Source of the DNA: Nocardioides sp. Soil774
Lineage (GTDB): Bacteria; Actinomycetota; Actinomycetes; Propionibacteriales; Nocardioidaceae
NCBI RefSeq assembly: GCF_001428125.1
Contig: NZ_LMSM01000005.1
Location: 513,331-577,330 of the forward strand
Direction of reading: 5' to 3'
DNA: 64,000 bases
The notes beneath the pieces were generated by a model, which was given only the letters and a program-made list of their open reading frames with translations, was not told the DNA's origin and made no database searches. The first letter of the stretch is position 1, and every line of letters starts with the position of its first letter. This document shows, piece by piece, positions 19,707 through 27,013 of the stretch. The position numbers and the translations under genes were made by a program.

Positions 19707-19735
19707 CCCGAATGGGGCTTGCTGCCCCCATCGGG
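19707..19735 (+). terminator. Stem-loop after the exonuclease gene
   Basis: CCCGAATGGGG pairs with CCCCATCGGG apart from one bulged A, around an 8-nt loop. It lies 10 bases after the stop at 19697 and before the next start at 19754. Confidence 0.55.
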
Positions 19736-19753
19736 CGGTGCGACGTTGCTGGC

Positions 19754-20914
19754 ATGACCAGAGCCCGTCGCCCCGTCCTCGCCCTCGTCGCCTCGGTCCT
19801 CGCGCTCGCCGCGGCGCTGGCGCCCACGTCTGGCGTCGAGGCGGGCCCGCCCGCAGCGTCGTCCACGTCGGCGCCGGCCCGGACGGCGACGGTCATGACG
19901 CGCAACCTCTACCTGGGCGCCGACCTCGGCCCGGTCCTGACCGCGCTCGCGAGCGGCAACACCACCGCCATCGTCCTCGCGGCGACCCGGACCTGGGCCG
20001 CGGTGCAGGCGACCCGGCCGGCCGAGCGGATGGGTGCGATCGCCGACGAGATCGTCGCCGCGGACCCCGCCGCGGTGGGCCTGCAGGAGGTGACGGAGTG
20101 GACGACCTGGACCTACGACCCGGCCACCGGCGCGGTGAGCAACCCCGTCGTCGCCTACGACTTCCTCGCGCTGCTGCTCGACGCGCTGGAGGCGCGCGAC
20201 GCCGACTACCGCGAGGTCGCCGGCGCGACGGCGCACAACTTCACCTCGCCGCCGATCCCGGTCCTGGCCAGCCCGACCGCGACCGTCCCGACCCGGGCCG
20301 TACGCCTGGCGGACCGCGACGTCGTCCTGGTCCGCGACGACGTGCGGGTCGACGCGGCGCAGACCGGCACGTACTCCGCGATCGTGCGGTTCCCCTACGG
20401 CACCACCACCCTCCCGGTCGCGCGCGGCTGGGGCTCGGCGGACCTGCGGGTCGGCAAGGCGCGGCTGCGCTTCGTCAACTCCCACCTCGAGGCCTTCGGC
20501 ATCCCGGGCCAGGACGCCGAGCAGGTGCGTGTCGCGCAGGTCGGTGAGCTGCTCGCGGCACAGGCCGCGATCGCGACGCGTGACGGTGAGCTGCCGATGG
20601 TCTACGCCGGTGACTACAACTCCGACGCCCCCGACGCGGCGGCGTACGCCCGGCTGCTGGCCGGCGTCGGCGCCGACGCCTGGCCGCGGACCCACCCCGG
20701 CGACCCGGGCTTCACCTGCTGCCTCGGCGCGACCCTGACCGACCCGGACAACCCGCTCACCTCGCGCATCGACCTGGTGCTGCACAGCAGCGACGTCAAG
20801 GCCGCGCGCGCGACGATCGTCGGCGACGACCCGGCGGAGATGACCGCCTCCGGCCTGTGGCCCTCCGACCACGCGGGGGTCGTGGCCCGCCTGGTGGTGC
20901 CGGCGCGCAGATAG
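19754..20914 (+). CDS. Secreted endonuclease/exonuclease/phosphatase family protein
   Basis: A 386-residue protein with a clear Sec signal peptide (MTRARRPVLALVASVLALAAALA, residues 1-23, stated as position) and probable cleavage near residue 31 after VEA. The mature part is a DNase I-like EEP fold: TRNLYLGADL, the metal Glu in VGLQEVTEW (about 117), FVNSHLEAFG, the catalytic YAGDYNSD and the terminal SDHAGVVARL. EEP enzymes cleave phosphodiesters in nucleic acids, inositol phosphates or sphingomyelin; the substrate is open. The ATG at 19754 lies 6 nt after a GACGTT hexamer. Confidence 0.9.
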   Translation: MTRARRPVLALVASVLALAAALAPTSGVEAGPPAASSTSAPARTATVMTRNLYLGADLGPVLTALASGNTTAIVLAATRTWAAVQATRPAERMGAIADEIVAADPAAVGLQEVTEWTTWTYDPATGAVSNPVVAYDFLALLLDALEARDADYREVAGATAHNFTSPPIPVLASPTATVPTRAVRLADRDVVLVRDDVRVDAAQTGTYSAIVRFPYGTTTLPVARGWGSADLRVGKARLRFVNSHLEAFGIPGQDAEQVRVAQVGELLAAQAAIATRDGELPMVYAGDYNSDAPDAAAYARLLAGVGADAWPRTHPGDPGFTCCLGATLTDPDNPLTSRIDLVLHSSDVKAARATIVGDDPAEMTASGLWPSDHAGVVARLVVPARR

Positions 20915-20938
20915 GTACACGCGGCCGGGGCCGGACCT

Positions 20939-21607
20939 TCAGCCGCTGCTGCCCCCGGCCGTGATCGCCGGGAGGATCGCTGCGGTCATGATCGCGGTGT
21001 TCATCGCAGCGACCGCCTTGGCGACGGCCTCCCCGGCGGGGATCTCGGTCGACACCTCCTCGATCCGGCGCTTGAGGTCGCGGCGCCCCAGGGTGCCCTT
21101 CTCGTCCGCCAGGACCTTCGCAGCGACGCCGAGGCCCTGGAGGATCGCGAGCAGGGTGGCGTCCTCGGTGCGCGGGGTGCCGCCCGAGAGCACGGTCCGC
21201 AGCTGCTCGCGGAGGCGTCGCTCGGGCTCGGGGTCACGCACGGGATACCTGGCGGGGACCAGGCCGAGCGCCCGCTTCTCCTCGACCTCGACCACCCCGC
21301 GCGCGGCGAGCGCGGTGGCGACCTGCTGCTCGACGGCGAGCTTGCGGTCGGTCACCAGCGACGACAGCCTCTTGCCGTCGCGCTCCTGCAGCCGGCTCAT
21401 CGCCGCGTCCAGCGCCGGGTGACCGACAGGCCCCGCCTGCAGGACCGACATCCGCGGGTCCTTGTGGTCGCTGAGCGTGATGCGCCCCGCGAGGACGAGG
21501 TCGGTGATCACGGCCGCGGCGAGCCCGTAACCACGCTGCGCGGTCGCGCTCTCGGGCTTGCCGTCGTCACGGCGCATCAGCAGGAAGAGCTCCTCCACGA
21601 TCAGCAT
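20939..21607 (-). CDS. GOLPH3/VPS74 (GPP34) family protein
   Basis: A 222-residue all-helical protein of the GPP34 family: MLIVEELFLLMRRDDGK at the N-terminus, GYGLAAAVITDLVLAGRITLSD, then a long helical body with RDPEPERRLREQLRTVL and TEDATLLAILQGLGVAAKVL. Eukaryotic members bind PI4P and sort Golgi glycosyltransferases. Actinobacterial members are common but mostly unstudied. It starts at ATG 21607, 6 nt after TAGGCT on the minus strand, so it is probably leaderless. The C-terminus ends in an Ala/Ile-rich helix that could touch membrane. Confidence 0.9.
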   Translation of the reverse strand: MLIVEELFLLMRRDDGKPESATAQRGYGLAAAVITDLVLAGRITLSDHKDPRMSVLQAGPVGHPALDAAMSRLQERDGKRLSSLVTDRKLAVEQQVATALAARGVVEVEEKRALGLVPARYPVRDPEPERRLREQLRTVLSGGTPRTEDATLLAILQGLGVAAKVLADEKGTLGRRDLKRRIEEVSTEIPAGEAVAKAVAAMNTAIMTAAILPAITAGGSSG

Positions 21608-21613
21608 GCGACC

Positions 21614-21619
21614 AGCCTA
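21614..21619 (-). promoter_or_regulatory. Candidate -10 element for the GPP34 gene
   Basis: On the minus strand this reads TAGGCT, 6 nt before the ATG at 21607. It overlaps the stop region of the next gene, which ends at 21617, so this promoter sits inside the upstream gene's 3' end. Confidence 0.45.
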
Positions 21620-22243
21620 GGCAGCGTCCTCGTGCGTGGCATCCCGCGACTGGTGGAGGTCCACCCGCATCATCCGGGCGGCGAGGTCCACCGCGGGACC
21701 GAGCAGGAAGATCACCGTGAGGGTGCCGACCCCGACCGTGGCGCCCATCAGCCAGCCACCGATCGCACCGCCGCCCTGGACGAGGCTGTAGCTCCACCGG
21801 AACGCGATCGGCGGGTCCCACGCCAGCGCGGCGGCCTCGGCCGGGCCCGCGCCGGTGTGGCTGCCGAGGTAGAGCGCGATGCCGACCGCGAGCACGGGGA
21901 AGGCCGCGATGAGCAGCACGGCGCGCCAGAGGAGGTCGTCGGGCGTCTCGAGCAGGTCGAGCACCACCGACACTGTGACCCCGACCAGCACCACCTGCAC
22001 CACCGTCCCGACGCCCGGGTAGACCTTGCGCAGCGCCGCCATCGCGACGAGCACCACCCCCACCACGAGGTTGACGACCCAGAAGCTGACGTCGGTGGTG
22101 AGCGAGAGACCGTTGACGAAGGTCGAGTAGCCGTCGGAGCCGAGGTCGGCCGTCAGCAGGAGCGCCACACCGGTGCCCAGCACGACGCAGCCGAGCAGGA
22201 GCATCGCCGTACGGCGCGGGCTGGGCATCACGGGCGCCAGCAT
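21617..22243 (-). CDS. YczE/YitT-like integral membrane protein
   Basis: A 208-residue protein with about five to six membrane helices. It matches the YczE family: AMLLLGCVVLGTGVALLLTADLGSDGYSTFVNGLS at the start (residues about 12-46) and ALYLGSHTGAGPAEAAALA in the fourth helix region. Function is unknown; in bacilli yczE lies near sfp and affects lipopeptide production. Two starts are possible, ATG 22243 or ATG 22228. Neither has a strong ribosome binding site; a CAGCGT hexamer upstream slightly favours 22243. The protein ends in a short acidic tail. Confidence 0.82.
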   Translation of the reverse strand: MLAPVMPSPRRTAMLLLGCVVLGTGVALLLTADLGSDGYSTFVNGLSLTTDVSFWVVNLVVGVVLVAMAALRKVYPGVGTVVQVVLVGVTVSVVLDLLETPDDLLWRAVLLIAAFPVLAVGIALYLGSHTGAGPAEAAALAWDPPIAFRWSYSLVQGGGAIGGWLMGATVGVGTLTVIFLLGPAVDLAARMMRVDLHQSRDATHEDAA

Positions 22244-22288
22244 GTCAGGCCACGCTGCTGACCGACGGCGACTGTCGGTGGCGACGAC

Positions 22289-22294
22289 TAGAAT
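22289..22294 (+). promoter_or_regulatory. Candidate -10 element for the HNH gene at 22302
   Basis: TAGAAT ends 7 nt before the ATG at 22302 and no Shine-Dalgarno sequence lies between. The local AT-rich patch stands out against its surroundings. Confidence 0.5.
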
Positions 22295-22301
22295 CAAACT
22301 C

Positions 22302-23720
22302 ATGATCGACACTCTGGCAGGGCCCAGAGCAGAGGCTGGGGCAGCCGCCCTCAGCCCGGCCGCCCTGCTCGCACTCCTTCGTGAGCGCAAGGCCGTCGAG
22401 GACCGCGCGGCGGCCGACCAGCTCGACCTCGCCGCCCGGTGGGCCGACCTCCACCCGCCCGAGTCCATCCACTCCGCAGCCGCGTTCACCGTCCCCGGCT
22501 CGGAGCACGAGGAGCCAATCGCCGGCGACGGCTGCCCGCTGGTCGCGGAGTTCTGCATCGCCGAGCTCGGCGGCGTCCTCGGGATCTCCACGACGTCGGC
22601 GAAGAAGCTCATCGGCCACGCCCTCGAGCTGCGCCACCGACTCCCGCGGTTGTGGGCGCAGGTGCAGTCCGGACGGGTGCCGGCCTGGCGGGCGCGCTCG
22701 GTGGCGGAGGCGACGATCCACGCCGCTCCGGCACTGACCCGCGAGGCCGCGGCGTTCGTCGACGCCCAGGTCGCGGCCGTCGCGGGGAAGATCGGCCCCG
22801 CGCAGCTCGACCGCCTCGTCGCCGAGTCGATCAAGCGGTTCGACCTCGCCGCCGCCGACCCCGCTTCGGACCCGGAGGACGGCTACCTGTCGGTCGACCC
22901 ACGGCACGTGACGATCCACGACCAGGACGTGCACTTCGCCGGCACCATGCGGATCGAGGCCGAGCTCGATCTGGCCGACGCCCTCGACCTCGACCGCGCG
23001 CTGGCGCACGGAGCCGCGGTCCAGAAGGCCCTCGGGTCCACCGACTCCCTCGACGCCAGGCGCGCTGCCGCCCTCGGGGACCTCGCCAGGACGCAGACCG
23101 TGCTCGACCTGTTCTCCCAGGGACCCACGGGCGCCACGGCAGAGGACGGCCTTCCCGCGGCTCGCGAGGTCGTGCTTCACGCCCACTTCGACGCGAGCGT
23201 CCGGGACGGGCAGACCGTGTTTGGTCCCACCGGCCGTCTCGAGGAGCGCCAGCGACTGCTGCTCTTGGACCAGGTTCGCTCGTGGTGTGCCGACTCGCGC
23301 ACGAAGATCACGATCAAGCCGGTCATCGACCTCAACACCGAGCTCTCGACGCCGGCGTACGCCGTGCCTGACCGGATCCGCGAGCAGGTTGTTCTCCGAG
23401 ACGGGACGTGCGTGTTCCCGTGGTGCACCCGACCGGCCAGGGGAGGCGACATCGACCATGTCGTCGAGTTCGACCACGACGCCGCAGCCGAGAGCCGCGA
23501 ACAGCCCGGGCCGACCGCCACCTCGAATCTCGCAGCCCTGTGCCGCTCCCACCACCGGCTCAAGACCCACTCCGCCTGGCGCTACGAGATGGTCGAGCTC
23601 GGGGTGTTCGTGTGGACCAGCCCCCACGGCCACCACTACCGCCGCGACCGGCACGGCACCGCCGCGCTCGACCCGCCCGACCCGGGTCCGCCGCGGATCC
23701 CACGCCAGCGCCGACCATGA
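22302..23720 (+). CDS. DUF222 and HNH endonuclease domain protein (13E12 type)
   Basis: A 472-residue protein. The N-terminal two thirds are a DUF222 helical domain (AEFCIAELGGVLGISTTSAKKLIGHALELRHRLPRLW region, residues about 80-116), and the C-terminus is an HNH nuclease: RDGTCVFPWCTRPARGGDIDHVVEFDHD and NLAALCRSHHRLKTHSAWRY hold the two CxxC-like pairs and the His-Asn-His residues. This is the 13E12 family, first noted in mycobacterial REP13E12 repeats; its biological role is unresolved. It is probably leaderless. A second, divergent member is at 39260-40597. Confidence 0.92.
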   Translation: MIDTLAGPRAEAGAAALSPAALLALLRERKAVEDRAAADQLDLAARWADLHPPESIHSAAAFTVPGSEHEEPIAGDGCPLVAEFCIAELGGVLGISTTSAKKLIGHALELRHRLPRLWAQVQSGRVPAWRARSVAEATIHAAPALTREAAAFVDAQVAAVAGKIGPAQLDRLVAESIKRFDLAAADPASDPEDGYLSVDPRHVTIHDQDVHFAGTMRIEAELDLADALDLDRALAHGAAVQKALGSTDSLDARRAAALGDLARTQTVLDLFSQGPTGATAEDGLPAAREVVLHAHFDASVRDGQTVFGPTGRLEERQRLLLLDQVRSWCADSRTKITIKPVIDLNTELSTPAYAVPDRIREQVVLRDGTCVFPWCTRPARGGDIDHVVEFDHDAAAESREQPGPTATSNLAALCRSHHRLKTHSAWRYEMVELGVFVWTSPHGHHYRRDRHGTAALDPPDPGPPRIPRQRRP

Positions 23721-23800
23721 CCCCGCCCCACACCCCGCCAGCCCCCAGCCGGCGGGGCCACAGGCGCGTCTGAGGGCGCCGGCCGAGCGCCAGCCGCGTC

Positions 23801-23806
23801 TACCCT
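23801..23806 (+). promoter_or_regulatory. Candidate -10 element before a small frame
   Basis: TACCCT ends 6 nt before the ATG at 23813, the same spacing as for other apparently leaderless genes in the window. Confidence 0.35.
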
Positions 23807-23812
23807 GCGGGA

Positions 23813-23908
23813 ATGACTGCGACCGCGCTCCTCCGCTACGAACGCGTCCTCGCCCACACGGAGAATGACGCCTCGGAAAAGACCCTCAGCCCGGGCGCAC
23901 GCAGGTGA
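23813..23908 (+). CDS. Possible small or truncated protein, 31 aa
   Basis: A 31-residue frame beginning MTATALLRYERVL and ending at a TGA inside the 3' end of the opposing methyltransferase gene. Its start lies at the usual leaderless distance from TACCCT. The N-terminus looks like that of a larger soluble protein, so it may be what remains of a gene cut off by rearrangement rather than a true small protein. Nothing else supports translation. Confidence 0.3.
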   Translation: MTATALLRYERVLAHTENDASEKTLSPGARR

Positions 23909-24710
23909 ACATGACCGTGCGGATGCGCCTCTCGGCGAGGTTGGTCACCTGGTTGACCGCCATCTGACCGAAGCGCTCACCGAGGAACGCCCCGAAGCTG
24001 ACCGGCGGAGGACCGTCGCGCTCGACCCGGGCGCGCACCTCGCGGAACCAGGCGAGGCTCTCGTCCGAGGAGTCGACCTCCGCGACCACCTCGAAGCCCG
24101 CTGCGGCGAGCAGGTCGCGCATCTCGGGAGGGGTGGCCAGGAAGCTCGTCGAGGCGTCGTCGGCCCAGGGCACGGGATACCGGACGTCGCCGCCCTCGCC
24201 CTGCAGCACGTCGTACGCGACGAACCGTCCGCCGGGCCGGAGCACCCGCAGCGCCTCGGCGTAGAGCGCGGGCTTGTCACTGATGTTCATCGCCACGTGC
24301 ACGGTGAACGCCGCGTCGAAGGCTGCATCCTGGAGGCCCGTGGCCGTGGCGTCCCCGACGCGGAAGTGCGTGCGGTCGCCGAGGCCGGTCCACTCGGAGA
24401 GTGCCGTCGCGACCTCGACGAAGTCCGGCGTGAGGTCCACACCGGTGACCGTGCACCCCGTCAGCTCGGCGAGCGTCCGCGCGGGACCCCCGAGCCCGCT
24501 GCCGAGGTCGAGCACGTGGGAGTCGGGCGAGAGGCGGAGCGCCTCGGCGATCTCCGTCGTCGCGGCACGGCCACGGATGTGGAACTCGTCGACGGAGGCG
24601 AGGTCGGCCGGGCGGAGGGAGTCCCGGTCCACCCCGGCCCCGGTCAGGGCGGCGTCGATCGCCGCCACCAGCTGCCCCGGGCCCCTGTAGAAGTCGACGA
24701 CGTCGTCCAT
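23886..24710 (-). CDS. Class I SAM-dependent methyltransferase
   Basis: A 274-residue methyltransferase of the UbiE/sarcosine-dimethylglycine type. Motif I is VLDLGSGLGGPARTLAE, the acidic end of strand 2 is CTVTGVDLTPDFVEVA, then FRVGDATATGLQDAAFDAAF and EALRVLRPGGRFVAYDVL. The region before motif I (VDEFHIRGRAATTEI) is like that of enzymes that methylate small amines or lipids. The substrate cannot be inferred. The ATG at 24710 is chosen because the family alignment begins near MDDVVDFYRGPG; a longer frame to 24773 adds only weak sequence. It is divergent from phoX and shares its intergenic region. Confidence 0.88.
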   Translation of the reverse strand: MDDVVDFYRGPGQLVAAIDAALTGAGVDRDSLRPADLASVDEFHIRGRAATTEIAEALRLSPDSHVLDLGSGLGGPARTLAELTGCTVTGVDLTPDFVEVATALSEWTGLGDRTHFRVGDATATGLQDAAFDAAFTVHVAMNISDKPALYAEALRVLRPGGRFVAYDVLQGEGGDVRYPVPWADDASTSFLATPPEMRDLLAAAGFEVVAEVDSSDESLAWFREVRARVERDGPPPVSFGAFLGERFGQMAVNQVTNLAERRIRTVMFTCVRPG

Positions 24711-24756
24711 GGCGACATCGTGGCACCGGACGGCGGCGCCGTCGACGAAACGGACG

Positions 24757-24789
24757 GGTCGGCTGACGTTCACCCGACGTCCACCTGCC
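24757..24789 (+). promoter_or_regulatory. Candidate PhoP box upstream of phoX
   Basis: Three 11-nt units in direct repeat: GGTCGGCTGAC (24757-24767), GTTCACCCGAC (24768-24778) and GTCCACCTGCC (24779-24789). The second and third fit the Streptomyces PHO-box unit GTTCACC-plus-four closely. It lies 72 bases before the phoX start, where an activator site would be expected. This suggests phoX is induced by phosphate starvation. Confidence 0.5.
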
Positions 24790-24861
24790 GGCCGGCTGCC
24801 CGGCGCACCGGATGAGCAGAGTCGGGACGTCCGCCACCCCGCCTACTCGGAAAGTCCCCCG

Positions 24862-26886
24862 ATGACTCCTCGCCCGAGCCTCCCCCTGCTGCCGATGTCC
24901 GGCCGCACCCACGGCAACCGCAGCGCGGTCACCTGCCACCTGCGCTGCGGCGACGCCTGCTCGACCGCTGCGCCCAACACGACCGACACCACCTACTTCC
25001 GTGACGTCGCCGCCACGGCGCTGAGCCGCCGCTCCGTCGTCGGCACCGGCCTGAGCGTCGCCGCCCTGACCGCCGTGACCAGCCTCCCCGCGGCTGCCGG
25101 CCCCGCCGCACCGCTGCCCGCGCGCGCCGCAGGGCGTCCGCAGCCCCTGCCCTTCTCCCCCATCGCGCCGGTCGCGACCGCCGTCGACGACGTCACGGTC
25201 CCCGGCGGCTACCGCTGGGACCCGATCCTGCGCTGGGGCGACCCGATCCTGGCGGGCGCGCCCGCCTTCGACCCCGCGAACCAGACGCCCGAGGCCCAGG
25301 CCGGCCAGTTCGGCTACAACAACGACTACCTCGACATCATCGAGACCAACCGCGCCGGCACCCGCGCGCTGCTCGTGTGCAACCACGAGTACACCAACGA
25401 GAACATCATGTTCCCGCCCGGCACCGACCCGACCACGCTCATCCGCACCGTCTGGGCCGCCCACGGCCTGTCGGTCGTCGAGCTCGAGCGACGTCGCCGC
25501 GGCGACGTGTGGACGTACGTCCCCGGCGCGCGACTCAACCGCCGCATCACCCTCGACACCCCGTTCGCCGTCGACGGCCCGGCCGCCGGCTCCGACCTGC
25601 TGAAGACCGCGGAGGACCCGACCGGGCGCAGCGTGCGCGGCACCATGAACAACTGCTCCGGCGGCACCACGCCGTGGGGCACCGTCCTGTCGGGCGAGGA
25701 GAACTTCAACCAGTACTTCCGCGCCACCGGCACCGCCGCGGAGGAGAAGCGCTACGGCCTCTCTCCCACCCAGGACTCGCGCAACTGGCGCTCGGTCGAC
25801 CCGCGCTGGGACGCCACCACCGCCGATTTCCGCAACGAGCCCAACCGCTTCGGCTGGGTCGTCGAGATCGACCCCACCGACCCGACCTCCACCCCGGTCA
25901 AGCACACCGCGATGGGCCGCTTCAAGCACGAGGGCGCCAACGTCATCGTGAACCGCGACGGCCACGTCGTGGCCTACATGGGCGACGACGAGCGCTTCGA
26001 CTACCTCTACCGCTTCGTCTCGCGTGACACCTTCCGTCCGGGCAGCAGCGCGAAGGCGCGTGCGCACAACCTGCGCCTGCTCAGCGCGGGCGACCTCTCG
26101 GTCGCGCGGTTCACCGGCGACGGCCTCGAGGACGGCGTCAGCGACGGCACCGGCGAGTGGATCCCGCTGACGAAGGACGGCGCGTCGATGGTGCCCGGCT
26201 TCAGCATCGAGGAGGTCCTGGTCCACACCCGCCTGGCCGCCGACGCGGTGCAGCCCACCAAGATGGACCGCCCCGAGGACGTGCAGCCCAGCCTCCACAA
26301 CGGCCGCATCTACGTCGCGTGCACCAACAACACCGACCGCGGCAAGGTCGGCAAGGAGGGCCCGACCGAGCCCAACCCGCGCGCGGCCAACAAGGACGGC
26401 CACGTCGTCGAGATCACCCCGACCGGCGGTGACCACACCTCCGGCACGTTCGCCTGGGACCTGTTCCTCATCTGCGGCGACGCCGCCTCGGCCGGCACCT
26501 ACTTCGGCGGCTGGACCGGCCCGGTCTCGCCGATCTCGTGCCCCGACAACGTCGCCTTCGACAGCGAGGGCAACCTGTGGATCTCGACCGACGGCCAGCC
26601 GAGCGCGATCAAGCTCAGCGACGGCCTGTTCAAGGTGCCGGTGGAGGGCCCCGAGCGCGGGCACGTGCAGCAGTTCCTCGCGGTCCCCGCGGGCGCGGAG
26701 ACCTGCGGACCGGTCGTCCACGACCGTGACGGCTCGGTCTTCGTCGCCGTCCAGCACCCCGGCGAGGACGGCTCCTGGACGGCACCCCAGTCGCGCTTCC
26801 CCGACTTCGTGCCCGCGGGCTCCACGGCGCCGGCCGGCTCGTTCGCCGGTCCGCGCCCCACGGTCGTGCAGGTCACGCGCGCCTGA
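24862..26886 (+). CDS. phoX: PhoX family secreted phosphatase (DUF839)
   Basis: A 674-residue PhoX-type enzyme. A twin-arginine motif SRRSVVG at residues 55-61 precedes a hydrophobic stretch ending in LPAAAG, after an unusually long 54-residue N-terminal extension. The mature region has NNDYLDIIETNRAG, LLVCNHEYTNENIMFP, NNCSGGTTPWGTVLSGEENFNQYF, GRFKHEGANVIV and the C-terminal CPDNVAFDSEGNLWISTDG, which supply the Ca/Fe ligands of PhoX. It releases phosphate from organic esters outside the cell. GGAAAG at 24849-24854 is the likely ribosome binding site. A PhoP-box-like array lies upstream and a second Tat phosphatase follows. Confidence 0.93.
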   Translation: MTPRPSLPLLPMSGRTHGNRSAVTCHLRCGDACSTAAPNTTDTTYFRDVAATALSRRSVVGTGLSVAALTAVTSLPAAAGPAAPLPARAAGRPQPLPFSPIAPVATAVDDVTVPGGYRWDPILRWGDPILAGAPAFDPANQTPEAQAGQFGYNNDYLDIIETNRAGTRALLVCNHEYTNENIMFPPGTDPTTLIRTVWAAHGLSVVELERRRRGDVWTYVPGARLNRRITLDTPFAVDGPAAGSDLLKTAEDPTGRSVRGTMNNCSGGTTPWGTVLSGEENFNQYFRATGTAAEEKRYGLSPTQDSRNWRSVDPRWDATTADFRNEPNRFGWVVEIDPTDPTSTPVKHTAMGRFKHEGANVIVNRDGHVVAYMGDDERFDYLYRFVSRDTFRPGSSAKARAHNLRLLSAGDLSVARFTGDGLEDGVSDGTGEWIPLTKDGASMVPGFSIEEVLVHTRLAADAVQPTKMDRPEDVQPSLHNGRIYVACTNNTDRGKVGKEGPTEPNPRAANKDGHVVEITPTGGDHTSGTFAWDLFLICGDAASAGTYFGGWTGPVSPISCPDNVAFDSEGNLWISTDGQPSAIKLSDGLFKVPVEGPERGHVQQFLAVPAGAETCGPVVHDRDGSVFVAVQHPGEDGSWTAPQSRFPDFVPAGSTAPAGSFAGPRPTVVQVTRA

Positions 26887-26902
26887 GGCAGCCCGCCCCG
26901 CC

Positions 26903-26936
26903 GACCCACCTGCGGGTGTAGACCCGCAGGTGGGTC
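26903..26936 (+). terminator. Strong terminator after phoX
   Basis: GACCCACCTGCGGGT pairs perfectly over 15 bp with its complement around the 4-nt loop GTAG. It begins 17 bases after the phoX stop and separates phoX from the nucleotidase. A short T-rich patch (GTGTAGGTATAT) follows. Confidence 0.85.
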
Positions 26937-27013
26937 GTGTAGGTATATGGACCGGCTCCGGGCCAGACCCGGGGCCTCCTCGGAATCTCGGCACACTCGG
27001 AAAGCGATCCCCC

